Source of the DNA: Asterias amurensis
Taxonomy: Eukaryota > Echinodermata > Asteroidea > Forcipulatida > Asteriidae
Assembly (NCBI RefSeq): GCF_032118995.1
Contig: NC_092662.1
Coordinates: 558,001-622,000, forward strand
Reading direction: 5' to 3'
Length of the DNA: 64,000 nucleotides
The translations under genes and the position numbers were made by a program. Position 1 is the stretch's first letter; the number at the start of each line of letters is the position of its first letter. Positions 43,301 to 58,300 of this stretch are shown piece by piece. The notes below the pieces were generated by a model. The model made no database searches, had not been told where the DNA came from, and was given only the letters and a program-made list of their open reading frames with translations.

Positions 43301-46300
43301 TGCAAAAATAACTCACCCTAATTTCAGCGAACTGCCTGAGGATTGCATTGTCAGGTTTGAGCAGGAACTCTTGATCGAACTCAGCCTCCTGACAACTGAC
43401 TTGACAGCCGATATCGATGACGTTCGTGTCCGACTTGATCGAATACGCAGACAGTGCCTGCAAAGCTATAACTGTATCCTAAAGATTTGGATTTTAAAAT
43501 ATGATAAAAAGAAACAAATTTTAGAGCTAGAAACATGGCAGCGAATCCGATAAAAAGGTTTTAACAGACCCAATTGGCTGAGTGTCCTGCCTCTGCGCAT
43601 CGCGACCCACTCACTTTGAATGCAACTCCCTGCTCCAAATCTAGTGGCCGATCCGAGGTGACCCCGCCTCTGGAATGATATGTGATGATTGAACCAAAAA
43701 GCCTGAGATAAAAGGTGCAATACTGGGCTTACAATACCACTTCTGTTCAAGTCCAAAGTATTAAGCCAGTGTTACATGAGTAGCTCATAGTTACCTGTGT
43801 AGACACGAATCCACCCTGATAGTTCTCCTGGTTTGTTAGCCATTTAACGATGTCATGGCTGTACGACACGTCATCCAGTTGAAGAAAGGCCAGCAGTGCG
43901 TAGCTTGTTGTCTCCACTTCAATTGCTTCGGGTTTTCTGGTGTACCAGTATGGTTTGGGACCAGCGCCATATGACAAGACATCCAATGCCCAATAGCGAT
44001 GTTTTGATTCTACATAGTACAAAGACAAATAATTTTTCATTTACTATCAATCATCGATGTTGCTTTTCTCTCAGCGTAATATGGCCGATTGGTCTAGTGC
44101 ACTTAATTCAAGTTCTGGATTGAAATAATTCCTTGAATTTCAGCCATCTCACTTCGCTGAGATTTCACAGTGGTTTCACAACAAATATATGTTTATGAAT
44201 CGTTGGACATTGATGATTATTATAGGCCGAATATTCTTTAAATTCAAATTTTAAAAATCAAAAGAGCGAGGGAAAAAACGTTTTTTTTCTACACCAAGTG
44301 TCAGGTTGTGACACAAAGATTAATAGCAATTAATGTGTGGAACAAAATATATAACACAACTGCAAACTTACCTTCCTCATACGTAGCGATGTCTTTGAGC
44401 ATTGTGAGAGCCTCATCGGCTAGGTCGCTATTGGCCAGAGCAAGGGCGTATGCAGTAATGGCGATGGCGTAAGGTCTCGTCAATTGTTGTAGTTGACCCT
44501 CTAAGAAAGCCGAAGCAAGAGCAACAGAGTTGCTAGTATCCTAGTCATTGTAAACCGTAAAGAGACAAAGTTGAATGTTTCAAAGTTAAATGTTTGATAT
44601 CGTTAATAGAAACATTTTCCCTAGCTATATGACAGCTTAGAGTTGTATGGTTTGTGATCGGCAACCTTGAAAAAAAGATATTGACTAATAGTTGATAGAG
44701 TGCTGGTACATTAATCCAGAGGTCGCTGGTTGAAGTCCTGCTCCATCCAATTTTCTTTATTCCAACCAACAGTGTTTAAAATCTACCCTGTCATTTTTCC
44801 TTGTGGTTTATTACAACGCATTTGATATGAAAAAGTTGCATCCCTTAAAGTGATCCCCTGGCATGCTGCTTTCCAGGTTGTATTGTGAGCTAGAGTATGA
44901 TCCCTGGCTATGACTGGTGACTGGCACCTCAAAAATAAACTTATTGCTTGTTATAGGGAAACCGCCAACACAGGGCCAGATAGTTAAGTACCAAGTGTTA
45001 ATCCGGAGGTCCTTAGTTCAAGTTCCTCTTCAGTAGTTTTGTCTTTGTTCAAACCTAAACCAGAATCTTTAAACAAAAGAGGGAAGATTATACTAGATAC
45101 TCACCACTGTGGCACATTCACACTCCAGAAGAGAAATCAGCACAAACGCTGTCATGGAAACACTTCCTTGCACACTGCCCTGAAAGCATGAAACACACAA
45201 ACACTGGTTTCATATAAATAGCACCACACACTTATGCTAAGAAGCTAAGTACCTTGATCTAAGACAACTGTGTGAAATCTCACTAAAATACGTGCACTTA
45301 CAATGCCACAAGTTTTGCTTCAATGAAGGTAATTGTTTGGTAATCACTCTTGAAATTAATGGGAATACAAACTTACTCAATTAGAAGTACAGCAGCTTTT
45401 GATGCTACAAAACTTTTACTACACCACCACACGTTTTCAGAAATTTGTAAGTTGCTTGCAATACTCTTTTAAACCTTGGATTTTAACCAGTAAAAAGGGA
45501 CTTGGGAAAACATTTGTCCGCCTCTAAAGAAATCCTGGGTAGAACTCTGATGTATACCTTTATTTTCTCAGTCATACGCATTTTGTGGAATGTATCGGTT
45601 GACATTGTAGATATTTGGCCTGTGTTAAAGGAACACATTGCATTGGATCGGTCGAGTTGGTCCATAAAAAGCGTCTGTAACCGTTTTTTATATAATGCAT
45701 ATAGTTGGAAAGATGTTTTAAAAGTAGAATACAATGATCCACACAAACATGCCTCGAAATTGCACGGTTTTCCTTTTACCTCGTCGACTAACACGGTTGG
45801 CCATTTATGGGAGTCAAATTTTTGACTCCCATAAATGGCCGACCGTGTTAGTTCGCACAGTAAAAGGAAAACCACGCAATTTCGAGGCAAACTTGTGTGG
45901 ATCATTGTATTTTACTTTTAAAACATCTTTCCAACCATATGCATTATATAAAAAACGGTTACAGACGCTTTTTATAGACCAACTCATCCGATCCAAGGTA
46001 ACCCTTTAAAGGCGGCAAACACTGGCAAACTATGTATTTATGTATACTCACAATCATTTCTTTGTGATGTACAATCGAACCTTCTCTAAATGAACCGTCC
46101 TCGTTTTGTGTTGTTGTCGTCAGCCATTCCAAAGCTTTGCAAGTCACATCATCGTCGATGAAAGCAAACTCCCTTGCCTGACAAAAGACCTTAGTCACAA
46201 AGGTAGTCAACCTGAAAGTGAAATAATAAAACAACACTTGCTCAGAAAGTTAAAGGATTGTTTGAAGAAAATCGTTTATATAGAGAAAAATTTACTTTTT

Positions 46301-49300
46301 TATACTACATGCTATTGAACTTGAGTTATATTATTTTTATCTACAAGGTTCCTTTACTCACCAAGTACTACCCGGACGATTGGGCCAAGCGGCAAATGAA
46401 CCATCAACCTGTCGAAACGTCAGCTCACGTGTCACTCCTGTCAATTTTAACGGACACGCACATGGTGAGGTGCAATCACCTAAATATTTCTACTTTGCGC
46501 TATACAAACAAATTGCATCATTTATCAATCCAGCACAAAGAAATCAAGATTTCTTCGTGTAAAAGAACTGCAGAAAAGCCACAAACAAGCATGACATTGA
46601 AAAAAAGTTTGGAAATTTCTCTTCGCAGCTGACCTTGAAGACATTTAACCTCTAAATAACACACGCCACCCACAGCATCTGCCGTGCGTGCTATGTGATT
46701 TTGCTGGGACGCCCTCTGCAGGGTTCCAATACAAACTTACATTTTCCTCCTAGAAGTGCCCCTTGGCAAGAGGAAAATCGTTGTGCCCCTTCAAGGGCCA
46801 AGTTCAATGACTGACATGGTGTAGGTTTTAATAAGATTTTCTTTCAGGTTTTTTAATAACATTGACTTCAATGATTTTCCAGGGGGCAAACACAAAAGGA
46901 AATCAGATTCAAGTAGGAAAAATATGCCAATATAAAAATGAGTTGAAACCAACGGTTCTTTTCAAAAACACCCCAACTCATTTAGAGATAGTCCACCATG
47001 CAAAGTTTCAAATCCTACTTATAATTCAAAAATGGGTTCCGGTACTTACCATTTTCAATGTACTGCTTAGCAGATTCTTCCAGGTCAGCAGTGTATTGAT
47101 CACTGTGTTTCAGGTATCTATAGACGTAGACGTTGGGAGCCAAGAAAAGCATGGTCTGCTCACCACACCCTCTTGGGATTTCAAGAAGGCTATCCAACCC
47201 TCCAAGAACGGTCTCTATCACATTGCCCATGATGCTCCCTTTAAAAATAATAAGAATATCCACTATACTTATATAGCGCACGTATCTACCAACAAGATAC
47301 CCTAGGCGACCCAGAAAGATAGGTCATTGAAGTTATGAATTATGAGAATGTAGCACATTATAAGGGCTTATAATCTGCTATGGCGCATTCAGCAAACAAA
47401 TAAAATTCCATATTCATGCGGGAAAATTACCGGAAAAGTTGTTTCATTCCGTAAAATATAAAGTCCTTTAAATTGGGTTTGTACACAGTGTGCACACGGT
47501 CGTGGCTGAAATACAATACGTATATGTGTAGGTGTTTGGGCAAATGTAGTTGATTGTAATTACGCTGACTAGCGTAATTAATGTTTTAGTTTACGGAAAG
47601 TATGTGAAATAACGGCAAAATAACGGAATTTTCACTTTACGGAGTCCGTAAAAATACGGATATTTCTTACAGTGCGGGAAAGGGGACCTCAAATACCTCA
47701 AATACCTACCCATGAGACTGATAAAGACTTTATGGGTACCAGGAATGGCATCTTTATTCAGGTTGTAGCGTATGACATCGATTTGACTATTTTCACCTTC
47801 CTCGCCCCAGAACTCTATAGACACATCAACAAAGAAGGAAATACTCTTTGTAATGTAAGAAGAGCATAACGAGACGATTTTCAAACATTTCTTCTATTAA
47901 AGTATGCCATCATGAGGATACTTGACAGTGGATGGGCAGGACAAACTGCATGCATAGAAAAACACAAGTTGATTAACTTTTTTAAAGTTTATAGAAAACC
48001 TAATAAGTTGATAAGAGGCAAGGCAAATTCTCAGGGCCCATTGCAAAAACCCTGTAAGCATAAAAACTTGCTGACCAGAAATTGATTATCAACCGAAAAT
48101 CGACCAATATACATTCTTGAGACTGGTGCCCCTATAATTGTTTGCCCAGCAAAGAAATTTGCAAAGCAGTATTTTCTGCTTAAAGCCATTGGACCCTTTC
48201 GGTAAACAGTGTTGTCCAAGGCCCACACTTTGTGTACCACAACTTCCATATCAAATAACAAACCTGTGAAAATTTAGGCTCAATCGGTCATCGGAGTTGG
48301 GAGAAAACAACGGAAAAACCCACCCTTGTTTCCGCGCGTTTCGCCGTGTCATGACATGTGTTTAAAATAAATCCGTAATTCTCGTTAACGAGAACTTATA
48401 TTGTTTTGCTGTTTTCTCAAAAAATAAAAGCATTTCATGGAATAATATTTCAAGAGAAGTCTTTCACCATTGCCTTCTGTAAACCCTGTAAGTTATTTGT
48501 AAATCTGTGATTTTTTTTTTTCTGAACCGAAAAGGTCCAATGGCTTTAACAGCTTTATTGAAATTAGGTCATGTTTTTTTTTGCCACCGTTATCTTTCAT
48601 TCTACTTACGGTCATGCTGAAAAGACTGAGCTGGTCCCCCATTAATGTTTGGGGCCAGGGATCGAGAGTTGACTGGATCCACAGTTATTGGCTCAGTGAA
48701 TCGCTGTATTAAACCCTCTTGCTGTATAATGAACAGAGAAAAGAGAAAAGGTACGTTTGTCTTTCCTATGATAAACTAGACTTAAATTGTTGTCGTATTT
48801 ATTGGTTAATTAAAAATATTTCAAAAGTAAAACAGCAAAACGTCGAATTGTATTTGAATTACAAGTAATATTACAATAAATATGTTAAAAATGTAAATAT
48901 AAATAAAAGCCACACAGGCCACAAAAGACCAACACGGAACACCAAGAAAAAAACAACAATTATTATAACAAAACAAAGGTTACAAAAACAATCCACTACA
49001 TTCCAAGACGATACTCACATATACATTCAGGTACTTCTTGACGGCATCGTTGTGGTTGTCTTTTCCCTTTAAGTTGCTAAAAGCGTGAACCTCGATCGGG
49101 ATGCGCTTTGCTTCCAGAGGGATTATGACAAATTTAACGGCACCAGGTTCGTTAGGGAGTACGTTTATTGTTTTCGCTTCGGACAGTTCGCCTGGTTGAG
49201 CTTCGGAACACAACCCATCTGCTCCCTTTAGCCTGACCGAAACCTGTGCCAATAAAACAAACAAAAGTGTCTTACTTTCACATGTAAAGCTAATAGAACC

Positions 49301-52300
49301 AAAGAAACGTTAGAAATGTCTGTGTTAATGTACAAAAACAACAGTAGTAATAAGGGAATAAAAAGGGTAGCGACGACATCTTCATAGGCCGTTTAAAGCC
49401 GGCAGGGTCGGCGGCCGTATGATGGGCCTTTATCGCACTGCAACGACCCTGCAAGGTTTTTAACGGACGTGTAAGAAGAGCGAGTATTTTGGCTGGTAAC
49501 CTTTAATATTTGCTAAGCAGAGTTTTCTAGGCTTAGGAAGGTTTACGGGACTCGGCCAAGTCATTTTTTGTATTAACACTTACAGGGAGTTCTTCTTCAG
49601 CGTAGTTGAACACCGTCACAATAATCTCAATTTGCTCCAACCGTTTAACCGAGTATGGCAAAGCTAAATCCAAAAAGAAGAGTGGTCGGACTCGCAGTTT
49701 GGCAGGTTCAGCGACGCACATTAAGTACTGGTTGGATACACCAACTGCTTCCACTACCCAAGTAGTTACACTATCGCGCAGAGTTACAGATCGAAGCTTA
49801 GAACCATCTTCTCTATAAAGTAAAGATAAACAAGCCATAACATTTAGTTGTGCATTTATGTTTATTTTCCGAAACGGTTAACGAAAAGGTATATACGTTT
49901 GGTCAATCATGATACTTCACCATAATGGGCTTCTCTTCACCTGGGTGTATAGGGACATGTTTAAAGGGAAGAAATTATTTAGCACAGGTTATTCAATAGA
50001 ATAAACAAAATCCACAGTTCAAAAAAACAACGAACACTGATATTGCTAAATCAAGAAAAATTGCTGTAACATACTATTATTGTTGAACCAAATACTCATG
50101 CAAGTTTGTGTTTACTCACCCATTGCTGTAACATACTATTATTGCTGAACCAAATACTCATGCAAGTTTGTGTTTACTCACCCATTGCTGTAACATACTA
50201 TTATTGCTGAACCAAATACTCATGCAAGTTTGTGTTTACTCACCCATTGCTGTAACATACTATTATTGTTGAACCAAATACTCATGCAAGTTTGTATTTA
50301 CTCACCCACTGCTGTAACATACTATTATTGCTGAACCAAATACTCATGCAAGTTTGTGTTTACTCACCCATTGCTGTAACATACTATTATTGCTGAACCA
50401 AACACTCATGCAAGTTTGTGTTTACTCACCCATTGCTGTAACATACTATTATTGCTGAACCAAATACTCATGCAAGTTTGTGTTTACTCACCCATTGCTG
50501 TAACATACTATTATTGTTGAACCAAATACTCATGCAAGTTTGTGTTTACTCACCCATTGCTGTAACATACTATTATTGCTGAACCAAATACTCATGCAAG
50601 TTTGTGTTTACTCACCCATTGCTGTAACATACTATTATTGCTGAACCAAATACTCATGCAAGTTTGTGTTTACTCACCCATTGCTGTAACATACTATTAT
50701 TGTTGAACCAAATACTCATGCAAGTTTGTGTTTACTCACCCATTGCTGTAACATACTATTATTGCTGAACCAAATACTCATGCAAGTTTGTGTTTACTCA
50801 CCCATTGCTGTAACATACTATTATTGTTGAACCAAATACTCATGCAAGTTTGTGTTTACTCACCCATTGCTGTAACATACTATTATTGCTGAACCAAATA
50901 CTCATGCAAGTTTGTGTTTACTCACCCATTGCTGTAACATACTATTATTGCTGAACCAAATACTCATGCAAGTTTGTGTTTACTCACCCACTGCTGTAAC
51001 ATACTATTATTGTTGAATCAAATACTCATGCAAGTTTGTGTTTACTCATTGCTGTAACATACTATTATTGCTGAACCAAATACTCATGCAAGTTTGTGTT
51101 TACTCACCCATTGCTGTAACATACTATTATTGTTGAACCAAATACTCATGCAAGTTTGTGTTTACTCACCCATTGCTGTAACATACTATTATTGCTGAAC
51201 CAAATACTCATGCAAGTTTGTGTTTACTCACCCACTGCTGTAACATACTATTATTGTTGAATCAAATACTCATGCAAGTTTGTGTTTACTCATTGCTGTA
51301 ACATACTATTATTGCTGAACCAAATACTCATGCAAGTTTGTGTTTACTCACCCATTGCTGTAACATACTATTATTGCTGAACCAAATACTCATGCAAGTT
51401 TGTGTTTACTCACCCATTGCTGTAACATACTATTGTTGCTGAACCAAATACTCATGCAAGTTTGTGTTTACTCACCCAGTCTCGAGGTTGAAGAACATCC
51501 AGCTTTCAGGAAAGTCTGATCGAATCATAGCGTCTTGCTCATTGACCGCTAGATCCAATGCCTCATCGCCGTCACTCCTCCCTTGGTTCGCCGTTGCTTT
51601 ACTCTTACAGCAGTCATAAAACGCTTCAACCAGGGGGCTGTCCAACCGTAGCCCCTCCCGTCTTGCGAGCATTTTAGCCCGTCGGATGCACGGGAAGCTC
51701 TGAGGGTCCGTCACCTCTCTCAAGCCCATCGCACAGTACGTCCTTCTGTCTCCTTCATAATTGTCCACTGTTTTTAAAAATGTTCATGCAAAAATATTCA
51801 TGTCTGACATTTTGGAGTCTTTCTTGTTTGTTTATCATTTCTAAATATCACAACATAAAATCTTTAAAAATAGGTACATGTACATGGATTATACCTATTT
51901 TTAAATGGGTGATAAGAGGAGTGCACGCGAAAAAAAAGGCCTTTGCTTATACAGGGCCTGGTCCCTTAATATAAAGTAATTTGGTTTTAGTTCACAACAA
52001 GTATTAGTTGATGAAATGAAAGTTCAGAGAAAGGTATATTGTATACAGCAAACATAGTGCAATAAAAACGGCTATGGACCATTGAGTCCTAGAGCATCAA
52101 CTCCAACCTTCATACTTACAAATCTGGCTAGTCTCCTCATCTGACATCGATCTCTTGGCTCTCTGTATAGCTTGCGGGCACTCAATTTCTTCAAATGACA
52201 CAAAGATCAATGAATAATATAAATTATGCAATCAAAACAACTGGACTTACTATTGTGACAACATTCATGACTGCTCATGCTGCGCGCATGCTTGTTGATT

Positions 52301-55300
52301 TTTAAAGCACTTTTAGGCACTTGTTGGATGCTTACTACGCGCATGTCAATTCGACCCAACATTTCAAATGAATCATGGCCCAGCAAAATCATACACCACC
52401 TGAAACAATGGCTGGTTATGACTTTTTAAATGATAAGTTTGTCCTATACCTTCCCTGTGTGGTACACTCAGAGTTGCAGTGGTCATCACAGTGACTCCGG
52501 CATCCTGGAAATAAAAAAATCAAACAACACAAGCTCTATTATAAAGAATTTCTGATTTTTGTCACAAAAATAATACTACTACAAGGTATTTAACAAGCGC
52601 TCTAACTAACAGGGGAAAGTACCACAGCGCTGTACATTAACAACAAGCTTAGAACAAACAACTCCGAAAGTATATCGTTTTCATTAAGTGAATGTGTTCA
52701 CATTGATTTACTTGGGTCTTCAAACTTAATGGAAGAGCAGTGTATTGCTCGTGAGTGAATTCAGCAGCACAAAGGCAGAAGAAGAAGAAAATCATGTCAA
52801 ATCATACAAAACTTTGCATAGTGGTTTTCATGATTGTATTCGTGTGTGTATTTGTGGCATACACAAACAAGGAAGTTATTTGGTCTTCTTTAAAAAAAGA
52901 AAACTACCTTAAAGATATCGGCTGCAGTCTGTCCACCTCCAGGTCCACAGCCAAGATCATACCCAGCCATTCTCTCAAACACCTGCAGGGGATCAAAGAG
53001 GTCACTCTTAAGGTCAATCTGCCAATTTCTTGAGGTATATTCATTAAGGGGTGTGGGGAGGCCGGGTGGGGGGGGGGGGGGGGTCCGCCACTTCATCATT
53101 GTGGCCACTTCATCGGTCTGCATTTAGAATCTCAGAATCAAATCCTATTATTGTAAACGTTTCTTTATTCATCCAAGCATTAAAGGCACTGGACACTATT
53201 GGTAATTACTCAAGAATTCTTAGCGTGAAACTTCTTGGAAAACAATGTGAGAAACGGCTCCCTCTGAAGTAACGTAGTTTTTGAGAAAGAATTAGCTGAG
53301 GTCTCGAATTCAAGGCAACTGAAACCACACAACTTGTGCGATAATGGTGGTTCTGTATGTCATACGTTAAGCAATTTCGACGACCAATCATGCCAAATTT
53401 TTCACAGGTTTGTTATTTAATGCATGTGTTGAGATACATCAAGTGAGAAGACTGGCCTTTGACAGTTACCAATAGTGTACCGTGTCTTGAACAGCAAAGC
53501 ATTTTACCTTTTTCTGTGTGAGTCTGTGATATTTGAGAAGGGCAAATACAGCCTCATCCACAGCAAGCAGGCCAACGTTGGTATCCGGCTTAGCAGTGAC
53601 TTTAACTGTAATTTGTTTCTCCTTAAAATCTGACTTATAAATGTTGCTCCCTTCCTCCCGTGGAAGTCCTACAAAGCCAACAGTAACCTGTTTAAAGATA
53701 ATAAAATAGTTATAAGGGTTTCTGTTGGATTATCTGTTTACTGCTTCACTAAGGTTGGTTAATGATGACGAATAATGAATAAGGATGACAATTTGACAAA
53801 TATAAAATCTAAATAAAACTTAGACATTCAGATTTGAAATTGCTTGCAAATCCAAGGAACACAGTCATACCGGATTTTCACATTTCTCCTGAACTCGCAT
53901 GAGTAATGCGTCAGCAATAACTTGGCCATCTTCGTTGATGTAGTAAGCGACAACGCGAGAGACTGGTGCCATCTTGGGAGTGATTGTAAATTGAAAGGCT
54001 GTGTTGGCGTTCTGAATCTGCCTCTTGGTTTCATATTCAATCTTCCCTCCAGATATCACCTTACGAAACAAAAAGAAAATATGTTTTAGGGGAAAGATTT
54101 AGGTTTTTTTTTATGATTCATAGAAACTTTGCATGCAACTAGATAATAATAGACAATCCTGTGACATCACGTAGAGCATAGACTTCATGATGCAATATTT
54201 GTACAAAGCCAAATGTATCTTGTTATAACAGTATCTTACAAAGAAGTGGAGTGCAACATTTTTGGGTTGAGAAAGTAACACCTCAGTCGAGCTGGCGCTG
54301 TCAATCTGAAAAACAACGAGAATATGAAGACACGATCAAGATTAATATTGGACAATGATGGGGGTTACAATGAAATTAGATTTACATGAATCTTTCATTT
54401 TGACATCAATGTATTATATATCAACTCTATTTGTTTCACAACTCACAACAAGGGCCCAATTTCATAGAGCTAAAATCAGCTAAGCGCAAAACAAGTTTGC
54501 TCAGCAGAAAGGGGTTACCAGCAGTCAAAGGTCCAAAGCATGACACTGACTTTGACCATCATGACATTAGTCTTCATCTGTCGTAGCTCTGGTGCGCGTT
54601 TCCCTCCATCCTATCTATAATAGAGACTGTTTAAAGAGGAATATAAATTCCCACCTTCAGCTCCCCTGAGTTTATTTTTTCTCATATTTGTTTTCTCATG
54701 TTTTACTTTGAAGCTTGTTTGGGGCAAACTTGCACACATAATGTTAATAAAAAAAATACTAAAAATACCTGTTGGGTTTGTTCGAATCCTCCCATCGGAA
54801 TTCTGATCAGCAGGAATTCACTGACAGGTGAATTCTCTGATCGCAGAGTGAAACTACTTTCAGCGTTAGATTCCTCATTCAGTTCACCATCTGCCGTCTC
54901 CAACTATTCAAACAAGTTATCAAAAAAACCTCTTAGAAGAACACACAATTCCCAAGACTGAAAGTGATAAACAGTGTACTACACCCTGACAACACTGTTG
55001 CCATAGATTTAGTTGGTGACGAATGTGATGTAATCGGAGATTGTGTTTTCCGGAGGGTCGAGTAGAATTCTGTGCAAAGTCTTGAACAGGAATTTCAACT
55101 AAGTTATTGACCAGTTTATGTAGACATGAAATATTTTTAGAGAATTTCTGTTATGCAGTTCCGTTGAGTATCAAAATATACCACAACTGAGATATATCTT
55201 CTCTTAAAGTGCTTGTTCAAAAACAAACAAATCACAAGATGTAGAAAGCTCGTTCAAATGAAGTCTTTGGTCTTGTGAAATATTTCTGTCTTGATCCAAG

Positions 55301-58300
55301 AATTTAACGTCAAATCCGAGTTCTGAATATAATAGCAGTTTTCCTTGTGGTTTTTGTTTTACTTGTATAGCGTTTCTTATGTATACTTACATGAAGTTCG
55401 ACTTCTGCTGCGTCGTTGGGCATATCAAGCCTGAAATATATCTCACCATTGGGTCCAGAGTTACGAGTGTCACCATTCTGGTCGTCGTCTGAGAAGTCTT
55501 GATTGCCCCCGTCCATCCTGCGGATGGTAACGGGGACATTGCTAGCAGGAAGTCCATTTACGTATTGGACAATGGCCTGAAGAAAAATACATCAAAAGAA
55601 TGGCTTATCAGCGTGATTCTAATACGGAGGCAAAATACGGAGGCAAAATGTTAAGAAAGAGAAAGTGTCCGCTGAATACAGTGTCTGCGTGCTGAGAAAT
55701 CAGCTTCACATCAGTCTTTCCATATATGGTGTGATAAAGGGCTAACATTTCAAATAGTATTATTTAGAATTCATTATTTCCCGCCTTTGTGTATCACCAA
55801 TCTAACCGCCTCCACAGTGCGTAAGCAGCATGCAAAACCAGGGTCCAGCTTTCTCCAGAAGACGATCAGAGCATTATACTGATCGAAACGTCGAAACTTT
55901 TTAGAACTACGCCCACTCATTCAAGGATTATCATTGTGTTACCGCAAACCTTTAGCCCTTTTCGAAACCACGACAACGGCTTTGGATTCGACTTCAGACT
56001 CCGTCCGGTCGTCTGAAGACCTGAGTGTGTATACGCACAGCACGCGCAATTTTTTAAAACAACCGCGGGGCCAAGCTAGCCTGAAGCCGAATCCACAGCC
56101 GAAGCCGTCGTTTCGAAAAGGTCTATATAATTCATTATTATCCTTATTTTGTCTCATTACCTTGACAGGAAACGGCAATCCCTTCTTGAAGTATCTACGA
56201 GTATTGTCCCAGTTGAATCTGTACGGGGTCCTGGTGAAGACAACCCTGGTATGGTTTGTGTTGATGGTCTCCCCGTTGGCTACGTCCGTAACGAAGGCTT
56301 GGATGATGAGACTCTTTCCCATCAGCGTCTCCATCTGATCAGCAGGTATGTCACTGACTCTAAAATCTGCATAGCCAATGCCACCATTACCCAGCTGTGA
56401 TAGGAAAATAATTATTGATGTAAATAGGTTTATTTACTTATTTACTTTAGTTCGGATTCAAGTCCCAAGGACCCTCAGAAAAGCCAACTTAATACACACT
56501 CACTCAGTCGACCCAAGTTGTCGCGTTGCCGCATGTTTGAGGGCGGGCTCGATGTCTGACGCGCCACACAACTGTACTTGTATATATCCAAGAAACCAAG
56601 AGACAAAACAAGCGAGGAAGTTTTAGATGTAGGATGAAAACCCCACAAAAACCCAAACCACGTAGTGCCCCAGCGTAATTCTAACCGGGGTCCTCGGAGG
56701 TGGAAGGCGAGGAACGATACCACAACTACACCAACCCGACCACTGCACCCACGATCAAAAACCCGTTGCTAAAGCGCATTCAGCATAAATAGGCACATGT
56801 GTTGGCAACAAACTTACATGATAGGTGCTAAGAAGGTGTAAAACAGTCATTGCATAACGGTCAAATCTAAAGTGATACCTACCTGTCAGGAACACGTTGC
56901 AGAATTAGGAATTTTTCTACTTTTGCGACTAAGTTAAGAGCTGCGTCACTTACTGTGTTTTCAGTTTCTTGAAGAATCAAAAGGTTATCATCGTCAGTGA
57001 AGACTCCATACTTTAAGAGAAACTTGCCAAACACCCTTTCTCCGAACACGTACCTAATAAGAGTATTCATTGTATGGCATTTCAACCGGTGGGGAAATTA
57101 TGACAATGTAAAATGGTTGAATTAAAGTTAGCTTGATGTATGGTGATGTTATTAATTTTTAAATCAAGGGTTAACTAAGATTGAAATGAATGGAGCGGTC
57201 TTTAAACCTCCGACCATGCTGCCAACCTAGCCTGAACATCTGACCTCACACTACGACTACGAGGCTCGTGAATACTTGCGGGAGTGGACCAAGTCAAGCT
57301 CCAACCCACCAAATGAACTATCTAGGCGTATGTTATAGAGGGGGCGAATACATAAATAGAGTGTATTTAATTTATCAAAACACCCCACCCCATAAGTTCC
57401 ACCAATGCCAATTGCATACTTACGTTGCTGTTACCGTTGTACGAAGAAATTCCGTTTCTGGTAAAACGTATTCCTTACTAGTTTGCACGGCAACCTGAAA
57501 CTTTGGCAACACTGGAAGGGGGAAACAAAAATAGAAATTGTCCACTCGCCAATAATGCTTATTTGATTGTGGCAATCTGATAAATAAACAGTATAAATGC
57601 TTTCTGTAAGATACAAGTGTGTTAGGAACAACTTACCATATTCCTTAACTTCGAACTCTACTGACGTTTTCGCTTTAAACTAAATTAAGAAATATGAAAA
57701 TTGGAATAAATTGATTAAATCATTATGCAGAGGAGGGATAAGATAACAAATTTTAGATATGAGAAAATTATTTGTGATTTTTAGAAGCATGTGGTTTTTA
57801 ACTATTAACAAAACCCGACTTGGACAACGTAAAAGCCTTTAAAAACTCGACTTATAACAAACATCATTTTATTCAACTGTTAAAATTTTTGTCCTTTTTG
57901 TTTTGCTTGCTTTTTACAAGTTTCTTTTCTAGGTAATGGTAATCGGATGTTTAACTTTGTTTTCCTCCTGACTCACATATCACACATAGCTAACATTATT
58001 TTGCTGGTGTGTAATTTCATGTATATGGTTGAACACACAACATGAAAACAATCTTCGACTATTTTAATCAACCATCAATCCTAAGTATACTGTATACCTT
58101 TAATATTTCAATAAAATCCTTTGAATCTTACCAGGTGACCGTAGAAGACAGTCACAGTCCATTTTCCAAACACTGGGACCGGGGGAAAATGAAATTGCAC
58201 TACGGCAAATCCTGCCGTGGCCTTTTTCATTTTTTGGTGAACGACGATTTTGTTCGGACTCATAATTTCGACTCGAACCTGTTTAGAGTAAGAAAACAAC

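Noticed and set aside
50041-51480. CRISPR-like array
   Set aside because: Units are tandem without distinct spacers, in a eukaryotic intron; it is a minisatellite.
52755-53033. Plus-strand 92-codon frame with a membrane-like segment
   Set aside because: It overlaps C3 exon 15 in antisense and has no splice or family support.
56885-56953. Read-through of C3 exon 8 (VSDAALNLVAKVEKFLILQR)
   Set aside because: The strong GTAAGT at 56953 in phase 0 joins cleanly to LGNGGIGYADFRV; the later donor would break the frame.
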